Shown: positions 1 to 8,374, numbered from the stretch's first letter. The stretch is DNA of 64,000 nucleotides from Paenibacillus tuaregi (GCF_900086655.1 NZ_LT575476.1:513788-577787); one strand, 5' to 3'. Notes: generated by a model not told the origin, from the letters alone. Translations and numbers: made by a program.

Positions 1-843
1 CTGGCGGACAAGACAGAAGTTTACGTGAACATTGAAGGTTCTAGTAAGCAGAGTGACCGTTGGGTATGGGCATCCTTGCCTCAAATGGAGGCTCGCTTCA
101 AACATAATGATGTCGTTGATATTATTGTCGGTAAGCGATTCACCAGTCATATGCAGCCCATCGTAAGTGCTGCGGAAGAGGTGATTGGCTTTGAATTTCT
201 CCTACGTCCTTCGCAAATCCAGTATCCATTCAATCCGTTCGAGCTGTTCGAGATTGCGCGGGAGGCTGGTCTTCATTCCTTTCTTGACCGGGCCGCCCGT
301 ATCTCAGCCATTGAGCTGAGCGCGCAGTATCTTCCCCACGGCTTAAAAAGATTCATCAATTTTCTTCCGTCCTCCATCTATAATCCAAAATACTGTCTTA
401 CCCATACCTTTGCAGCAATCGAGAGGCTCTTGCTGAATCCAGCTGACTTTGTGTTTGAAGTAGTGGAGACAGAGCAGATTCATAATATGACGAACCTGCT
501 GGACATTTTCACCGAATATAGGAGAAACGGGATTTCGGTAGCTCTGGACGATGTAGGGTCCGGTTATTCCACACTGGAAGAAATGACCCGCCTTAAACCG
601 GATTACGTTAAGATTGACCGGGGGCTGGTCAATGGCTGCAGCCAAGATCGCCGCAAACAGCAGGAGATCCTGAACATCATTGAGAGGGCCCGGGATTTTG
701 GCGGTCAGGTGCTTGCTGAAGGAATTGAAGAACGTGAAGATTTTGAGTTCTGCTGTACTTATGGCGCCTCGCTCGCCCAGGGATATCTGTTCGGCAGACC
801 GATGCCGCAGCCCCCGCAGAAGCTGATGCCCAGCTCTGCCTAA
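1..843 (+). CDS. EAL-domain protein (c-di-GMP phosphodiesterase-like), 5' end outside window
   Basis: The reading frame is open back to base 1, so the true start may lie upstream; a GTG at 25 is the first in-window start. EAL landmarks appear in order: QPIV...FEFLLR (the signature tripeptide reads EFL), FINF, FEVVETE, LDDVGSGYS, the lysine in YVKIDRGLV, LAEGIEE and the terminal QGYLFGRPMP. In active enzymes these acidic, Asn and Lys residues bind two metals and hydrolyse cyclic di-GMP, and most are kept here. EFL instead of EAL occurs in both active and degenerate members, so activity is uncertain. No other domain is visible; the missing N-terminus could carry a sensor. An intrinsic terminator follows about 50 bp downstream. 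Confidence 0.85.
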   Translation: MADKTEVYVNIEGSSKQSDRWVWASLPQMEARFKHNDVVDIIVGKRFTSHMQPIVSAAEEVIGFEFLLRPSQIQYPFNPFELFEIAREAGLHSFLDRAARISAIELSAQYLPHGLKRFINFLPSSIYNPKYCLTHTFAAIERLLLNPADFVFEVVETEQIHNMTNLLDIFTEYRRNGISVALDDVGSGYSTLEEMTRLKPDYVKIDRGLVNGCSQDRRKQQEILNIIERARDFGGQVLAEGIEEREDFEFCCTYGASLAQGYLFGRPMPQPPQKLMPSSA

Positions 844-892
844 TCAACGGAGATTCCAGCCGTATGGATAGGATAATCGCACTTCGCTGAAG

Positions 893-917
893 GGCTCTGA
901 AGAGGAGCCTTTTTATT
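893..917 (+). terminator. Intrinsic terminator after the EAL gene
   Basis: A GGCTC stem at 893-897 pairs with GAGCC at 905-909, followed by TTTTTATTT. Confidence 0.7.
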
Positions 918-948
918 TCCAGTTTTACCATAAGGTGCGGGTGATTAT

Positions 949-977
949 TTGCTTTTTGCTGGAAAAAGGATTATAAT
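949..977 (+). promoter_or_regulatory. Vegetative promoter of the cold-shock gene
   Basis: TTGCTT (949-954), a 17-bp spacer and a perfect TATAAT (972-977). Transcription would start near 984, giving a leader of about 140 nt before the ATG at 1124. Long cold-responsive leaders are typical of cspA-type mRNAs. Confidence 0.65.
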
Positions 978-1123
978 TAGGTTAAGTTAAGTCTTGAAGC
1001 GATATTCTCATATTGAAAAGAGTGTCACTTGCTACGGTTGGAACTTTTTTCAATGTGTGAATTTTTTTTTACGGAAAAAAGGAGCATATTAATTTTTTTC
1101 TACTTTTAGGGAGGCTACCCCAA

Positions 1124-1324
1124 ATGGAAACAGGTACAGTTAAATGGTTTAATGCTGAGAAAGGCTTTGGCTTCATCGAAGTTGAAGGCGGCAACGATGT
1201 ATTCGTGCATTTCAGCGCTATTACTGGCGAAGGCTTCAAGACGCTTGACGAAGGACAGCGCGTACAATTCAACGTTGTACAAGGCAACCGTGGACCGCAA
1301 GCTGAAAACGTTGTAAAACTGTAA
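1124..1324 (+). CDS. Cold-shock protein (CspA family)
   Basis: A 66-residue single cold-shock domain, the normal family length. RNP-1 is KGFGFIEV (about residues 13-20) and RNP-2 is VFVHF (about 27-31), the aromatic surface that binds single-stranded RNA and DNA. Such proteins act as RNA chaperones in the cytoplasm, melting structure in cold-stressed mRNAs. The gene has its own consensus promoter and a long leader, and ends in a strong intrinsic terminator. The next gene encodes a YdjO-type cold-inducible protein, which supports a joint cold response. Confidence 0.97.
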   Translation: METGTVKWFNAEKGFGFIEVEGGNDVFVHFSAITGEGFKTLDEGQRVQFNVVQGNRGPQAENVVKL

Positions 1325-1334
1325 CGCAAACCAT

Positions 1335-1380
1335 ACTGCCCTTAACGTGTGCGTTGAGGGCAGTTTTTTCTTTTTTTCTT
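1335..1380 (+). terminator. Intrinsic terminator after the cold-shock gene
   Basis: ACTGCCC (1335-1341) pairs with GGGCAGT (1358-1364), extended by AACG/CGTT inside, followed by a long T-rich tract. Confidence 0.85.
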
Positions 1381-1412
1381 GAGAGGTAGGAAGGAATAAA
1401 AGGAGGATAATC

Positions 1413-1646
1413 ATGAATTATCGGAAGAAAACGTTAGAAGAAATTCCTGAGGAGATCACGCCGATTTGGTCCTGTACCAATGATAGTTGCAACGGATGGA
1501 TGAGGGATAATTTTGCGTTTGACTATACTCCTGCTTGCCCTCTATGTTCGTCTGAGATGGAGAAGAGCACTAAGATGCTTCCCCAACTCGTAAACAACAA
1601 TGCTGATATGAAATCCCTCAAGAAGGGTGTTCAGATCGATCAATAG
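1413..1646 (+). CDS. ydjO: YdjO-family cold-inducible zinc-ribbon protein
   Basis: A 77-residue protein resembling the YdjO family of Bacillales. Two cysteine pairs suggest a small zinc ribbon: SCTNDSC near residues 20-26 and CPLC near 42-45. The start is set by AAAGGAGGAT a few bases before the ATG. B. subtilis YdjO is reported as cold-induced, and its position just downstream of a cold-shock gene fits; the molecular role is unknown. The upstream terminator implies separate or read-through transcription, and a second strong terminator closes the pair. Confidence 0.8.
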   Translation: MNYRKKTLEEIPEEITPIWSCTNDSCNGWMRDNFAFDYTPACPLCSSEMEKSTKMLPQLVNNNADMKSLKKGVQIDQ

Positions 1647-1667
1647 GTTATCGTGTGAACACAGCAA

Positions 1668-1696
1668 GGGGCCGTCAAGAGACGGCCCCTGTTTTT
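1668..1696 (+). terminator. Intrinsic terminator after ydjO
   Basis: GGGGCCGTC (1668-1676), loop AAGA, GACGGCCCC (1681-1689), then TGTTTTTG. Confidence 0.9.
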
Positions 1697-1851
1697 GTGG
1701 AGTCCGGTTTGTGTTCAAACGCTTCGAGAGCGAACGTTGCTCCATCGCAGACATGAACGAGACCTGTCAAGCAGTTGGTTTTGGATTTCTTGAAAACATT
1801 CCGCAGAGCCACCTCGTCCGCGTATTTTAATGTTGTCTCTGTAACTACAGG

Positions 1852-2241
1852 TTAACTGCGCTGGAACAGCTCAATCCATTCTCGTTCAGGTCCATAAATA
1901 AAGAAGTAACGGTGTCCGTTGGGTAGAGTTGTTATTTCTGTATCAATAAATTCAACACCGTCGATCGCCTGAATTCTCCGAAACTCCTCTTCAATATCAG
2001 ACACAGTGATTGCAAAATGGTGCACGGTTGCCTCCGAAGGCAACTTGTCGCTATAGCCCTGGATAAGCTCAATTTCGGTCTCCTCACTTCCTCCATAGCC
2101 GAGGAAAGCAAGTTTAAATACCCCGTTCGTATGGAGTAAAGTGCCCTTTAGCTCCAGCCCCAGCACACTCGTATAGAAACGGGTGGAAGTCTCAATATCC
2201 CGCACCACGATTCCAACGTGATCAATTCTCCGTTGTCTCAT
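1852..2241 (-). CDS. VOC-family (glyoxalase/lyase-type) protein
   Basis: A 129-residue vicinal-oxygen-chelate protein with two beta-alpha-beta-beta-beta repeats. Candidate metal ligands sit where the family places them: the His in IDHVGIVV (residue 7 or 8), Glu in TEIELIQG, His in VHHFAITV and Glu in EWIELFQ. This is the pattern of lactoylglutathione lyase and methylmalonyl-CoA epimerase relatives. The substrate cannot be read from sequence, and glyoxalase I activity is only one possibility. The start is preceded by AAGGAGGAGG. The gene is isolated between hairpin-rich intergenic regions. Confidence 0.85.
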   Translation of the reverse strand: MRQRRIDHVGIVVRDIETSTRFYTSVLGLELKGTLLHTNGVFKLAFLGYGGSEETEIELIQGYSDKLPSEATVHHFAITVSDIEEEFRRIQAIDGVEFIDTEITTLPNGHRYFFIYGPEREWIELFQRS

Positions 2242-2433
2242 ATGTATCCTCCTCCTTGAGCCTATAAATTAATAACGATTATGAGAGCGTGAAAGCTTAC
2301 CTGTCAAGTAGGGATAATCAGATAAGTTTTCCGGTAACCTCTATATACTAGGAGGCGGCTTCTTTTGCCCTGATTTGTTTGTTGTTGGGTGGGGGATTTC
2401 GCTAGAGCCGCGGAGAGGCGAACGACCCGCGGC

Positions 2434-2545
2434 CAAGCGCTAGCGTTCGCCTTTGGTTTTGGGTTTCATCCGCTGGAACTAATTCGAGAAATCGGAAACC
2501 AACAGCGATGGAAGTGGGCGTTCGTCCTCGGAGCCTTTTCGAACA
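2434..2545 (+). repeat. Divergent core-hairpin repeat without terminal inverted repeats
   Basis: Related to the core of the ~200-bp elements at 7882, 8375, 8702, 12646 and 59100. It shares the frame GCG..CGCCTT-stem-stem-CAGCG. Stem arms are 2453-2467 and 2488-2502 (15 positions: mostly Watson-Crick, two G-U, one mismatch). The arm sequence differs from the other copies but remains complementary. The rest of the gene-free stretch 2242-2615 shows no coding signal. Confidence 0.5.
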
Positions 2546-2569
2546 CAAACAAAACTCATAAACACAGAG

Positions 2570-2604
2570 CAAGGGGCTATCCATTTAAGGATAACCCCTT
2601 GTTT
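2570..2604. terminator. Hairpin terminator downstream of ccdC
   Basis: CAAGGGGCTATCC (2570-2582) pairs with GGATAACCCCTTG (2589-2601) with one wobble pair. The T-tract is short on both strands. It lies just past the 3' end of the minus-strand ccdC gene. Confidence 0.55.
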
Positions 2605-2615
2605 GTATCTATCCG

Positions 2616-3107
2616 TTACTCCACAGGGATTCGATCCTTGAGGAGGGTCTGATAATGTTTCCACATGAACAAGCGCCAGCGCGTAATCATTCCATAAGCA
2701 AGAAGGAAGAAAAGCGCGCCTGTCTGCGGCACCGAGACGTATTGTTCAATAAATTCGTGAAGAAGCATACGGACCGCCAGCAGGCCGAGCAGGACAACGA
2801 TGAAGCTCCGCGAACGCTGGGCGTACACTTGATCCTCAATAACCTCAAATTTGGTGCTGCGGATGAGTGGGTAAGAGAACAGCAGCCAGCCGACAGCAAA
2901 TGCCGCAATCCCCCACAGCCAAGGAATCCGGACGGCCGGTACAATGAACATGAAGAAACCGGTGGTCATGCCAACCGGAGGCATGATGATCTTCTTAACT
3001 GTAACCGGCCGCTTACTGGCCTTAAGCCGGATGAATATAGTTAACAGGGCCATGATTAAAGTGCCCACTGTAGCAGCAATTTGTAAGTATGAAGGACTGA
3101 GTTGCAT
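2616..3107 (-). CDS. ccdC: CcdC-family membrane protein (cytochrome c biogenesis associated)
   Basis: A 163-residue integral membrane protein with about five hydrophobic segments. The cytoplasmic-loop motif RPVTVKKIIMPPVGMTTGF (about residues 33-51) is a signature I associate with CcdC/YneN of Bacillus. In B. subtilis the gene lies beside ccdA, but ccdC is not essential for cytochrome c maturation, so the role is unclear. No other cytochrome c maturation gene is visible here. A GAAAGGGG sequence precedes the ATG by about 9 bases. Confidence 0.8.
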   Translation of the reverse strand: MQLSPSYLQIAATVGTLIMALLTIFIRLKASKRPVTVKKIIMPPVGMTTGFFMFIVPAVRIPWLWGIAAFAVGWLLFSYPLIRSTKFEVIEDQVYAQRSRSFIVVLLGLLAVRMLLHEFIEQYVSVPQTGALFFLLAYGMITRWRLFMWKHYQTLLKDRIPVE

Positions 3108-3539
3108 AAATTCAGGCCCCTTTCTCTTTTGGCAAGCTCATGTCTTTATATTATATCACAATCCTATGCTGGGATTGAACTATAAGGAGCCCGGATCATT
3201 TCTGATTACTGAGGTTGAGCGGCTTCCGACAGGCCAATCCGCTCATCTGTAGAGGCTTGACTGGCAGGAACTTATGAGGAAAGGGCAATTTTCGGGTATA
3301 TACATTAAGCGGGCAGAAACAAAGACCAGTCCGCCCTAAAGATCAGCTGCACAGCGGAAGGCGGGCAGCATTTGCGTTTTACTGTAAAAAATAACCTTCT
3401 TATATTACAATCACAGAAGGACCTCATGACCAACGCAGGGAAAGCCCGGGGCGGACCAACTGGGACAGGAGACGTTATAAGAGTATTAATACCCTTGTAG
3501 AGTAGTCGAATTTATGTACAAAAAGGAGACTTGAGAAGC
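3108..3539. other. Gene-free stretch between ccdC and the lactonase gene
   Basis: No supported coding region. It holds the upstream side of the minus-strand ccdC gene and a candidate promoter for the lactonase gene (3378-3406). Nothing else recognisable. Confidence 0.5.
3378..3406 (+). promoter_or_regulatory. Candidate promoter of the lactonase gene
   Basis: TTTACT (3378-3383), a 17-bp spacer and TATATT (3401-3406). The -10 matches well; the -35 matches moderately. Confidence 0.4.
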
Positions 3540-4613
3540 ATGGCGATTCAGGCGAATGGAAACGAGATTTTGCTGTATGTAGGAAGCTATTCCTCAGCAG
3601 AGGATGGCGGAATTCACTTGGTGGCCCTGGACAAGGAGAGCGGGGAGCTTCGTCTGGTCCACAGCACAGACGGGATTGAGAACCCTTCTTTTGTCGTGGT
3701 CAATGAGGAAGGAACGCGGCTCTATGCCGTTGGTGAAATGGAGGAAGGCCAGATTGCAGCTTATGAAATCGACCAGCAGGATGGACGGCTTCGCGAGCTT
3801 AACCGTGAAACAACGGGCGGCCACTCCCCATGTTACATATGCCATGTTCCAGGTGAGGAATCGCAGCTGTATCTGGTCAACTACGGGAGTGCGGAGATCA
3901 GCAGCTATCATCTGGATCGAAACGGAGCGATTAAGGAACTGGCTTCCCGGGTCAAGCACGTAGGCAGTGGGCACCGGGAAGACCGTCAGGAAGCGGCCCA
4001 TGCCCATTCGGTGGTTGTAGACCCCAGCGGCAGATTCGCGTATGTATCGGATTTGGGGCTCGATCAAATTGTGATCTACCGCATTGAGGATGGCAAGCTG
4101 GTCACTCATAAGGAAATTAAACTTCCGCCAGGTGCTGGTCCTAGGCATTTTAAGATTCACCAAACCGGAAAGTGGGCTTATGGAATTAACGAGCTCAATA
4201 ATACCGTCACGGTATACTCTCTGAATGAGGCTGGCGGTGATCTGGAGATTCTCCAACACATTTCAGCCGTCCCCGAGGACTTCAGCGGCGAGTCTACCAC
4301 GGCAGAGGTGGGCATTTCACCTTGCGGGAAATATCTGTATGGTTCCAACCGCGGACACGACAGTATTGTGCGCTACCGGATCGATCAGGAAACCGGCCAA
4401 CTGTCCGATCCCCAGTGGGTATCCAGCGGGGGAGAAATTCCGCGTCACTTCCTCGTTGTCAAAGGCGGCCATCTGATCGCCGCACATCAGAACAGCAACA
4501 ACCTTGTCAGCTTCCGCCTGGATTCTGAGACCGGTATTCCTAAAAAGACCGGGTATGAGCTTCGCTTAAGCAAGCCGGTGTGTGTGGCTCTCGCGAACAA
4601 TCCCCAAGTTTAA
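3540..4613 (+). CDS. pgl: Lactonase-family beta-propeller protein (6-phosphogluconolactonase type)
   Basis: About 357 residues with repeated blades typical of the seven-bladed lactonase (Pgl/YkgB) family. Recognisable patterns include LYVGSYSS near the N-terminus, the segment HAHSVVVDPSGRFAYVSDLG in the middle, and GPRHF and EIPRHF repeats. The family hydrolyses 6-phosphogluconolactone in the oxidative pentose phosphate pathway, though some members act on other lactones. A TTG at 3531 lies only 2 bases from AAGGAG (3523-3528), so the ATG at 3540 is preferred. The gene is monocistronic, bounded by a candidate promoter and a strong terminator. Confidence 0.88.
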   Translation: MAIQANGNEILLYVGSYSSAEDGGIHLVALDKESGELRLVHSTDGIENPSFVVVNEEGTRLYAVGEMEEGQIAAYEIDQQDGRLRELNRETTGGHSPCYICHVPGEESQLYLVNYGSAEISSYHLDRNGAIKELASRVKHVGSGHREDRQEAAHAHSVVVDPSGRFAYVSDLGLDQIVIYRIEDGKLVTHKEIKLPPGAGPRHFKIHQTGKWAYGINELNNTVTVYSLNEAGGDLEILQHISAVPEDFSGESTTAEVGISPCGKYLYGSNRGHDSIVRYRIDQETGQLSDPQWVSSGGEIPRHFLVVKGGHLIAAHQNSNNLVSFRLDSETGIPKKTGYELRLSKPVCVALANNPQV

Positions 4614-4670
4614 GCGGCTTTAATTGGCCGCATGGAATTATGGCTTTTGATGTGAAGGTGAATTATAAAA

Positions 4671-4706
4671 AACACAGTCAGGACAAATTCTGGCTGTGTT
4701 TTTTTG
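4671..4706 (+). terminator. Intrinsic terminator after the lactonase gene
   Basis: AACACAG with CAG pairs across to CTGGCTGTGTT (about 4690-4700), followed by TTTTTTT. Confidence 0.85.
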
Positions 4707-4755
4707 CTGTAGGAGAAAACCTGAAAATATTTTAGCGGATTGACGCAAAAAAGGT

Positions 4756-4785
4756 TTGACAATGAATGTGTAATGCAATTACAAT
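4756..4785 (+). promoter_or_regulatory. Promoter of the sulfate-uptake operon, with overlapping palindrome
   Basis: A perfect -35 TTGACA (4756-4761), an 18-bp spacer and TACAAT (4780-4785). A perfect inverted repeat TGTAAT-GCA-ATTACA (4769-4783) overlaps the -10 and could be an operator. Just downstream, TAA...GGAAT at 4794-4816 loosely resembles the Bacillus CymR box as I remember it, but the spacing does not fit exactly. Confidence 0.6.
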
Positions 4786-4849
4786 TACAAACATAACTTA
4801 CTAAACAGGTAGGAATAATTAAATTAGGTTCTCACCGTACGAACGGAGG

Positions 4850-4920
4850 AACGCTCTAATGGCCTTGCAGGCACGGGCAGTCGCTCGGTTTGACTTATGG
4901 CAAAGAGCGTTTCTTTGTCG
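4850..4920 (+). promoter_or_regulatory. Structured leader with terminator-like stem before the sulfate operon
   Basis: AACGCTCT (4850-4857) is complementary to AGAGCGTT (4904-4911), which is followed by TCTTTG. The enclosed 46 nt contain a smaller GCC...GGC hairpin, and an imperfect GTTC...GAAC stem lies just upstream. The leader is about 220 nt in all. I see no S-box (SAM) or T-box signature. Transcription attenuation is an inference. Confidence 0.4.
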
Positions 4921-5018
4921 TTCATATAACTATCATGAATGGGCAAGGTGACGCGGGTCGAGGTCATTTTTTAGTAGAGAAGAATACAAGATTACCGAAC
5001 TAAAGGGGAGTGATGGGA

Positions 5019-6050
5019 TTGAAAAAGGCTCTGAAGAAGGGGATTGTTGTAAGTCTGGTCTTGGCTATGTCTATGGTGACAGCCGCCTGCGGCTCAAGCT
5101 CAGGCAAGGGCTCGGATACTGTGGAATTAATGAACGTGTCTTATGATCCGACCCGTGAGCTGTATGAGAACTATAACAAGGCATTCTCTGCCTATTGGGA
5201 GAAGGAGAAGGGCCAGAAGGTTACGATTAAGCAGTCACATGGCGGCTCAGGCAAGCAAAGCCGGGCGGTAATCGATGGCCTGAAGGCCGATGTGGTTACA
5301 TTGGCCCTCGGATATGACATTGATGCGATTCAGAAGAAGGGCTTGATTAAAGAGGGCTGGCAGACCAAGTTCGAGAAGAACAGTTCGCCTTATACTTCTA
5401 CGATCGTCTTTCTGGTGCGTAAAGGCAACCCGAAAGGGATTAAGGACTGGAACGATCTGATTAAAGGTGACGTCAAGGTGATCACGCCGAATCCTAAGAC
5501 TTCAGGCGGGGCGCGCTGGAACTACCTGGCTGCATGGGGTTATGCCCTGCATCACAACAACAATGACACGAACAAAGCGAAGGAGTTCGTCCAGGAGCTG
5601 TTCAAGCATGTGCCTGTTCTGGATACGGGAGCCCGCGGGGCAACGACAACATTCGTGGAACGCGGAATCGGCGACGTGCTGATCGCGTGGGAGAATGAGG
5701 CCCTGTTATCGATCAAGGAGCTTGGTCCTGACAAGCTGGATATCGTGTACCCGTCGGAGAGTATTCTAGCGGAGCCGCCGGTTGCCGTGGTTGACACCAA
5801 CGTGGATAAGAAGGGAACCCGTGAAGTGGCCGAAGCTTATCTCAAATATTTGTACTCTGAGGAAGGTCAGACCATTGCAGCAGAGAATTTCTACCGTCCG
5901 ACGCTGGAGAGTGTGAAGGAGAAATTCAAGAACAACTTCAAAGACCTGAAGCTCTTCTCTATTGATGAATTTGGCGGATGGGCCAAGGCACAACAGGAGC
6001 ACTTTAGCGATGGGGGCGTATTTGACCAAATTTACGTGCCCAGCAAATAA
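5019..6050 (+). CDS. sbp: Sulfate/thiosulfate ABC transporter substrate-binding lipoprotein
   Basis: About 343 residues. An N-terminal signal ends in a lipobox (VTAAC), so it is anchored outside the membrane. The [12 protein letters not shown] segment is the classical sulfate-binding-protein signature and [14 protein letters not shown] matches the other conserved block. It captures sulfate or thiosulfate for CysT/CysW. Three in-frame starts exist: GTG 5010, ATG 5013 and TTG 5019. AAGGGGAG at 5003-5010 spaces best with TTG 5019. It is the first gene of the operon, 33 bp before cysT. Confidence 0.92.
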   Translation: MKKALKKGIVVSLVLAMSMVTAACGSSSGKGSDTVELMNVSYDPTRELYENYNKAFSAYWEKEKGQKVTIKQSHGGSGKQSRAVIDGLKADVVTLALGYDIDAIQKKGLIKEGWQTKFEKNSSPYTSTIVFLVRKGNPKGIKDWNDLIKGDVKVITPNPKTSGGARWNYLAAWGYALHHNNNDTNKAKEFVQELFKHVPVLDTGARGATTTFVERGIGDVLIAWENEALLSIKELGPDKLDIVYPSESILAEPPVAVVDTNVDKKGTREVAEAYLKYLYSEEGQTIAAENFYRPTLESVKEKFKNNFKDLKLFSIDEFGGWAKAQQEHFSDGGVFDQIYVPSK

Positions 6051-6083
6051 TACCGACCGGACAACGGAGGGGATGAAACGATC

Positions 6084-6914
6084 ATGAAGACGATAGCTGC
6101 CAAACGGGGAGTGCTTCCCGGCTTTGGGCTCACTATGGGTTATACTGTGCTTTATCTCAGCTTGGTGGTCTTGATTCCACTATCAGCCCTGCTGTTGAAC
6201 TCTACGGGACTAACCTGGGGGAAGTTCTGGGATATTGCCACAGACGCCAGAGTGCTGGCCTCATTTAAAGTCAGCTTCCTGACAGCTGCGGCTGCGGGAC
6301 TGATTGATGCTGTGCTAGGCCTGCTTCTGGCCTGGGTGCTGGTTCGATACGACTTTCCGGGCAAAAACATATTTGACGCTATGATTGACCTTCCTTTCGC
6401 GCTGCCAACGGCCGTAGCCGGAGTTTCGCTGACCGCGATCTACTCCGACAAAGGCTGGATCGGCTCCCTCTTAGAGCCGCTGGGAATTCAAGTGGCCTAT
6501 ACGCCGATCGGCATCACGCTTGCGTTAATGTTCATTGGAATTCCGTTTGTAGTAAGAACGGTTCAGCCAGTTCTTCAGGATCTGGAGGCCGAGGTGGAAG
6601 AAGCCGCAGCCACGCTGGGGTCTGGAAGGGTGAGAACCTTTATGTCCGTGATCCTTCCGCAGCTGTACCCGGCTCTGCTGACCGGGTTCGCTCTGGCCTT
6701 CTCCCGGGGTATCGGTGAGTACGGCTCGGTGGTGTTCATATCGGGGAATATGCCGATGAAGACCGAGATTGCCCCGCTCTTGATCATGTCGAAGCTGGAA
6801 CAGTTCGATTATGCGGGAGCCACTGCCGTAGCTCTGCTGCTGCTGTTCATCTCGTTCCTGCTGCTGCTTATCATCAATACGCTGCAGCATCGGCTTCGTA
6901 AAACCGCACGTTAA
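6084..6914 (+). CDS. cysT: Sulfate ABC transporter permease CysT
   Basis: A 276-residue permease with about six membrane segments. The cytoplasmic EAA loop reads EEAAATLGSGRVRTF (about residues 172-186), the docking site for an ABC ATPase. The downstream GIGEYGSVVFISGNMP motif is characteristic of CysT (CysU). With CysW it forms the channel for sulfate/thiosulfate import. A GGAGGGG sequence lies 11 bases before the ATG. The next gene starts 86 bp later. No ATPase gene is found anywhere in the operon. Confidence 0.93.
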   Translation: MKTIAAKRGVLPGFGLTMGYTVLYLSLVVLIPLSALLLNSTGLTWGKFWDIATDARVLASFKVSFLTAAAAGLIDAVLGLLLAWVLVRYDFPGKNIFDAMIDLPFALPTAVAGVSLTAIYSDKGWIGSLLEPLGIQVAYTPIGITLALMFIGIPFVVRTVQPVLQDLEAEVEEAAATLGSGRVRTFMSVILPQLYPALLTGFALAFSRGIGEYGSVVFISGNMPMKTEIAPLLIMSKLEQFDYAGATAVALLLLFISFLLLLIINTLQHRLRKTAR

Positions 6915-7000
6915 CCGCAAACGGACTAGGTGTATAGTCGTCCAAGAGAGGGCAGGCATACACTTTCGAATGAACATATCTGATAAAGGAGGAAGGTAAT

Positions 7001-7861
7001 ATGGCCGGTTCTGTACCTATGAGTCCCGCAGGCAGTACCCAAGTAAGAACCCGGTCTCTGAAGGAGACAGGCTGGGTAAAGTGGACGTTAATCGCTCTCG
7101 CTTCTCTGGTCCTTCTGTGGCTGATCGTTCTTCCCCTCATTGTTGTCCTGGCAGAAGCTTTGAAAAAGGGCTGGGATGTGTATCTGGCGGCGATTGTGGA
7201 CCCGGATGCGCTGTCTGCTCTAAGGTTGACCTTACTCGTTGCCGTGATTACTGTGCCTTTAAATACAATTTTTGGTGTGGCTGCCGCATGGGCCATTACC
7301 AAGTTCCGCTTCCGCGGCAAGCAGTTGCTGATTACCTTGATTGACCTGCCCTTTGCGGTATCTCCGGTTATTGGAGGGTTAATCTATGTGCTTGTATACG
7401 GGGAACATGGATGGCTTGGCGGATGGCTGGATAAGAACAATATCGAAGTGATCTTCGCTCTGCCGGGGATCGTGCTGGCCACGCTGTTCATTACCTTCCC
7501 GTTTGTTGCCCGAGAGCTCATTCCGCTCATGGAGGATCAGGGGCAGCATGAGGAAGAGGCGGCAGTGACACTCGGTGCCAAGGGATGGCGCGTATTCTGG
7601 AAGATTACGCTGCCTAATATCAAGTGGGGACTTCTCTATGGAATTATTCTGTGTAATGCGAGGGCGATGGGCGAATTCGGTGCGGTATCGGTCGTATCGG
7701 GACATATTCGCGGAGAGACAAACACCCTGCCGCTGCATGTGGAAATTTTGTATAACGAGTACCAGTTCTCGGCATCTTTTGCCGTAGCTTCGCTGCTGCT
7801 GATTCTGGCCTTGGTGACTTTGGTGTTAAAAGGCTGGTTCACACGCAAGAACGCACACTGA
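7001..7861 (+). CDS. cysW: Sulfate ABC transporter permease CysW
   Basis: A 286-residue second permease with about six membrane segments. The EAA loop is EEEAAVTLGAKGWRVFWKIT and the CysW-type motif is RAMGEFGAVSVVSGHI, followed by NTLPLHVEILYNEY. It pairs with CysT. AGGAGG lies directly upstream of the ATG. Instead of cysA, the gene is followed 20 bp later by a repeat element (7882-8080) and then yezD, so the element sits inside the probable transcript. The ATPase must be supplied from elsewhere. Confidence 0.93.
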   Translation: MAGSVPMSPAGSTQVRTRSLKETGWVKWTLIALASLVLLWLIVLPLIVVLAEALKKGWDVYLAAIVDPDALSALRLTLLVAVITVPLNTIFGVAAAWAITKFRFRGKQLLITLIDLPFAVSPVIGGLIYVLVYGEHGWLGGWLDKNNIEVIFALPGIVLATLFITFPFVARELIPLMEDQGQHEEEAAVTLGAKGWRVFWKITLPNIKWGLLYGIILCNARAMGEFGAVSVVSGHIRGETNTLPLHVEILYNEYQFSASFAVASLLLILALVTLVLKGWFTRKNAH

Positions 7862-7881
7862 TAGAATCAAGCGGTGATTGA

Positions 7882-8080
7882 TATATAAAACGAACTTTAA
7901 AAATTAACCCCTCTCAGCTTCGATCCCGAGTGATTCTGTAGAAGCGGAGCGTCCGCCTTTGTCTCCGAAATGCCTCACTGGCTACCTTAGTTCAAGCATT
8001 TCGGAGACAACAGCGGCCTTAAAGAACACTCGGCATTGCAGCGCCCCATAAGGGTAACCTTTATTAGTTCATTTTATATT
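7882..8080 (+). mobile_element. MITE-like hairpin element, copy A (between cysW and yezD)
   Basis: Copy A is 199 bp. The left end TATATAAAACGAACTT and right end AGTTCATTTTATAT form terminal inverted repeats. Inside, GAGTGATTCT pairs with AGAACACTC, and a 15-bp stem TTGTCTCCGAAATGC pairs with its exact complement, so the whole element can fold as a long nested hairpin. It has no coding capacity. The TA ends suggest insertion at TA, but an empty site would be needed to prove mobility. It lies within the sulfate operon. Confidence 0.65.
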
Positions 8081-8116
8081 GAGAGAAAATTTATCGGGAT
8101 TAAGGAGGCGCAGGCC

Positions 8117-8344
8117 ATGGCTAAACCATTAAAAGTCGACGATGTGTGGCTGAACCGGATTGCCGATTTGCTAAGCGACATGGAGTTTGGGTCCCTGAAT
8201 ATCGTGGTTCACGAGGGACAGATTGTACAGGTGGAACGCACGGAACGTAAGCGGTATGAGTCGAGTGCCTCCTCTGGAGCGAAGGCTTCGGCAGGAGCTA
8301 AAGCTTCCAACAGAGCTTTGCGCGAGTCCGGTCCCGGTAGATAG
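8117..8344 (+). CDS. yezD: YezD-family small protein (DUF2292)
   Basis: A 75-residue protein. The N-terminal half shows the DUF2292 pattern: MEFGSLNIVVHEGQIVQVERTERKR (about 25 residues from residue 23), i.e. a glycine-containing strand, a short turn and a basic end. The tail is a low-complexity Ala/Ser/Lys stretch. Family members commonly sit at the end of sulfur-assimilation operons, as here after cysTW, but their function is unknown. The ATG at 8117 is preceded by AAGGAGG (8102-8108). A longer frame from 8036 would begin inside repeat copy A and is rejected. Confidence 0.8.
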   Translation: MAKPLKVDDVWLNRIADLLSDMEFGSLNIVVHEGQIVQVERTERKRYESSASSGAKASAGAKASNRALRESGPGR

Positions 8345-8374
8345 ATAAGCCGTATGAGGGACTAATTAGAAATC

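Noticed and set aside
2389..2652. An 87-codon plus-strand frame
   Set aside because: It is a translation of the core-hairpin repeat and terminator.
4786..5018. S-box or T-box riboswitch before the sulfate operon
   Set aside because: Neither the SAM-riboswitch core nor the T-box TGGNACCGCG sequence is present.
8036..8116. An N-terminal extension of YezD
   Set aside because: The extension begins inside repeat copy A and lacks a ribosome-binding site; ATG 8117 has AAGGAGG.
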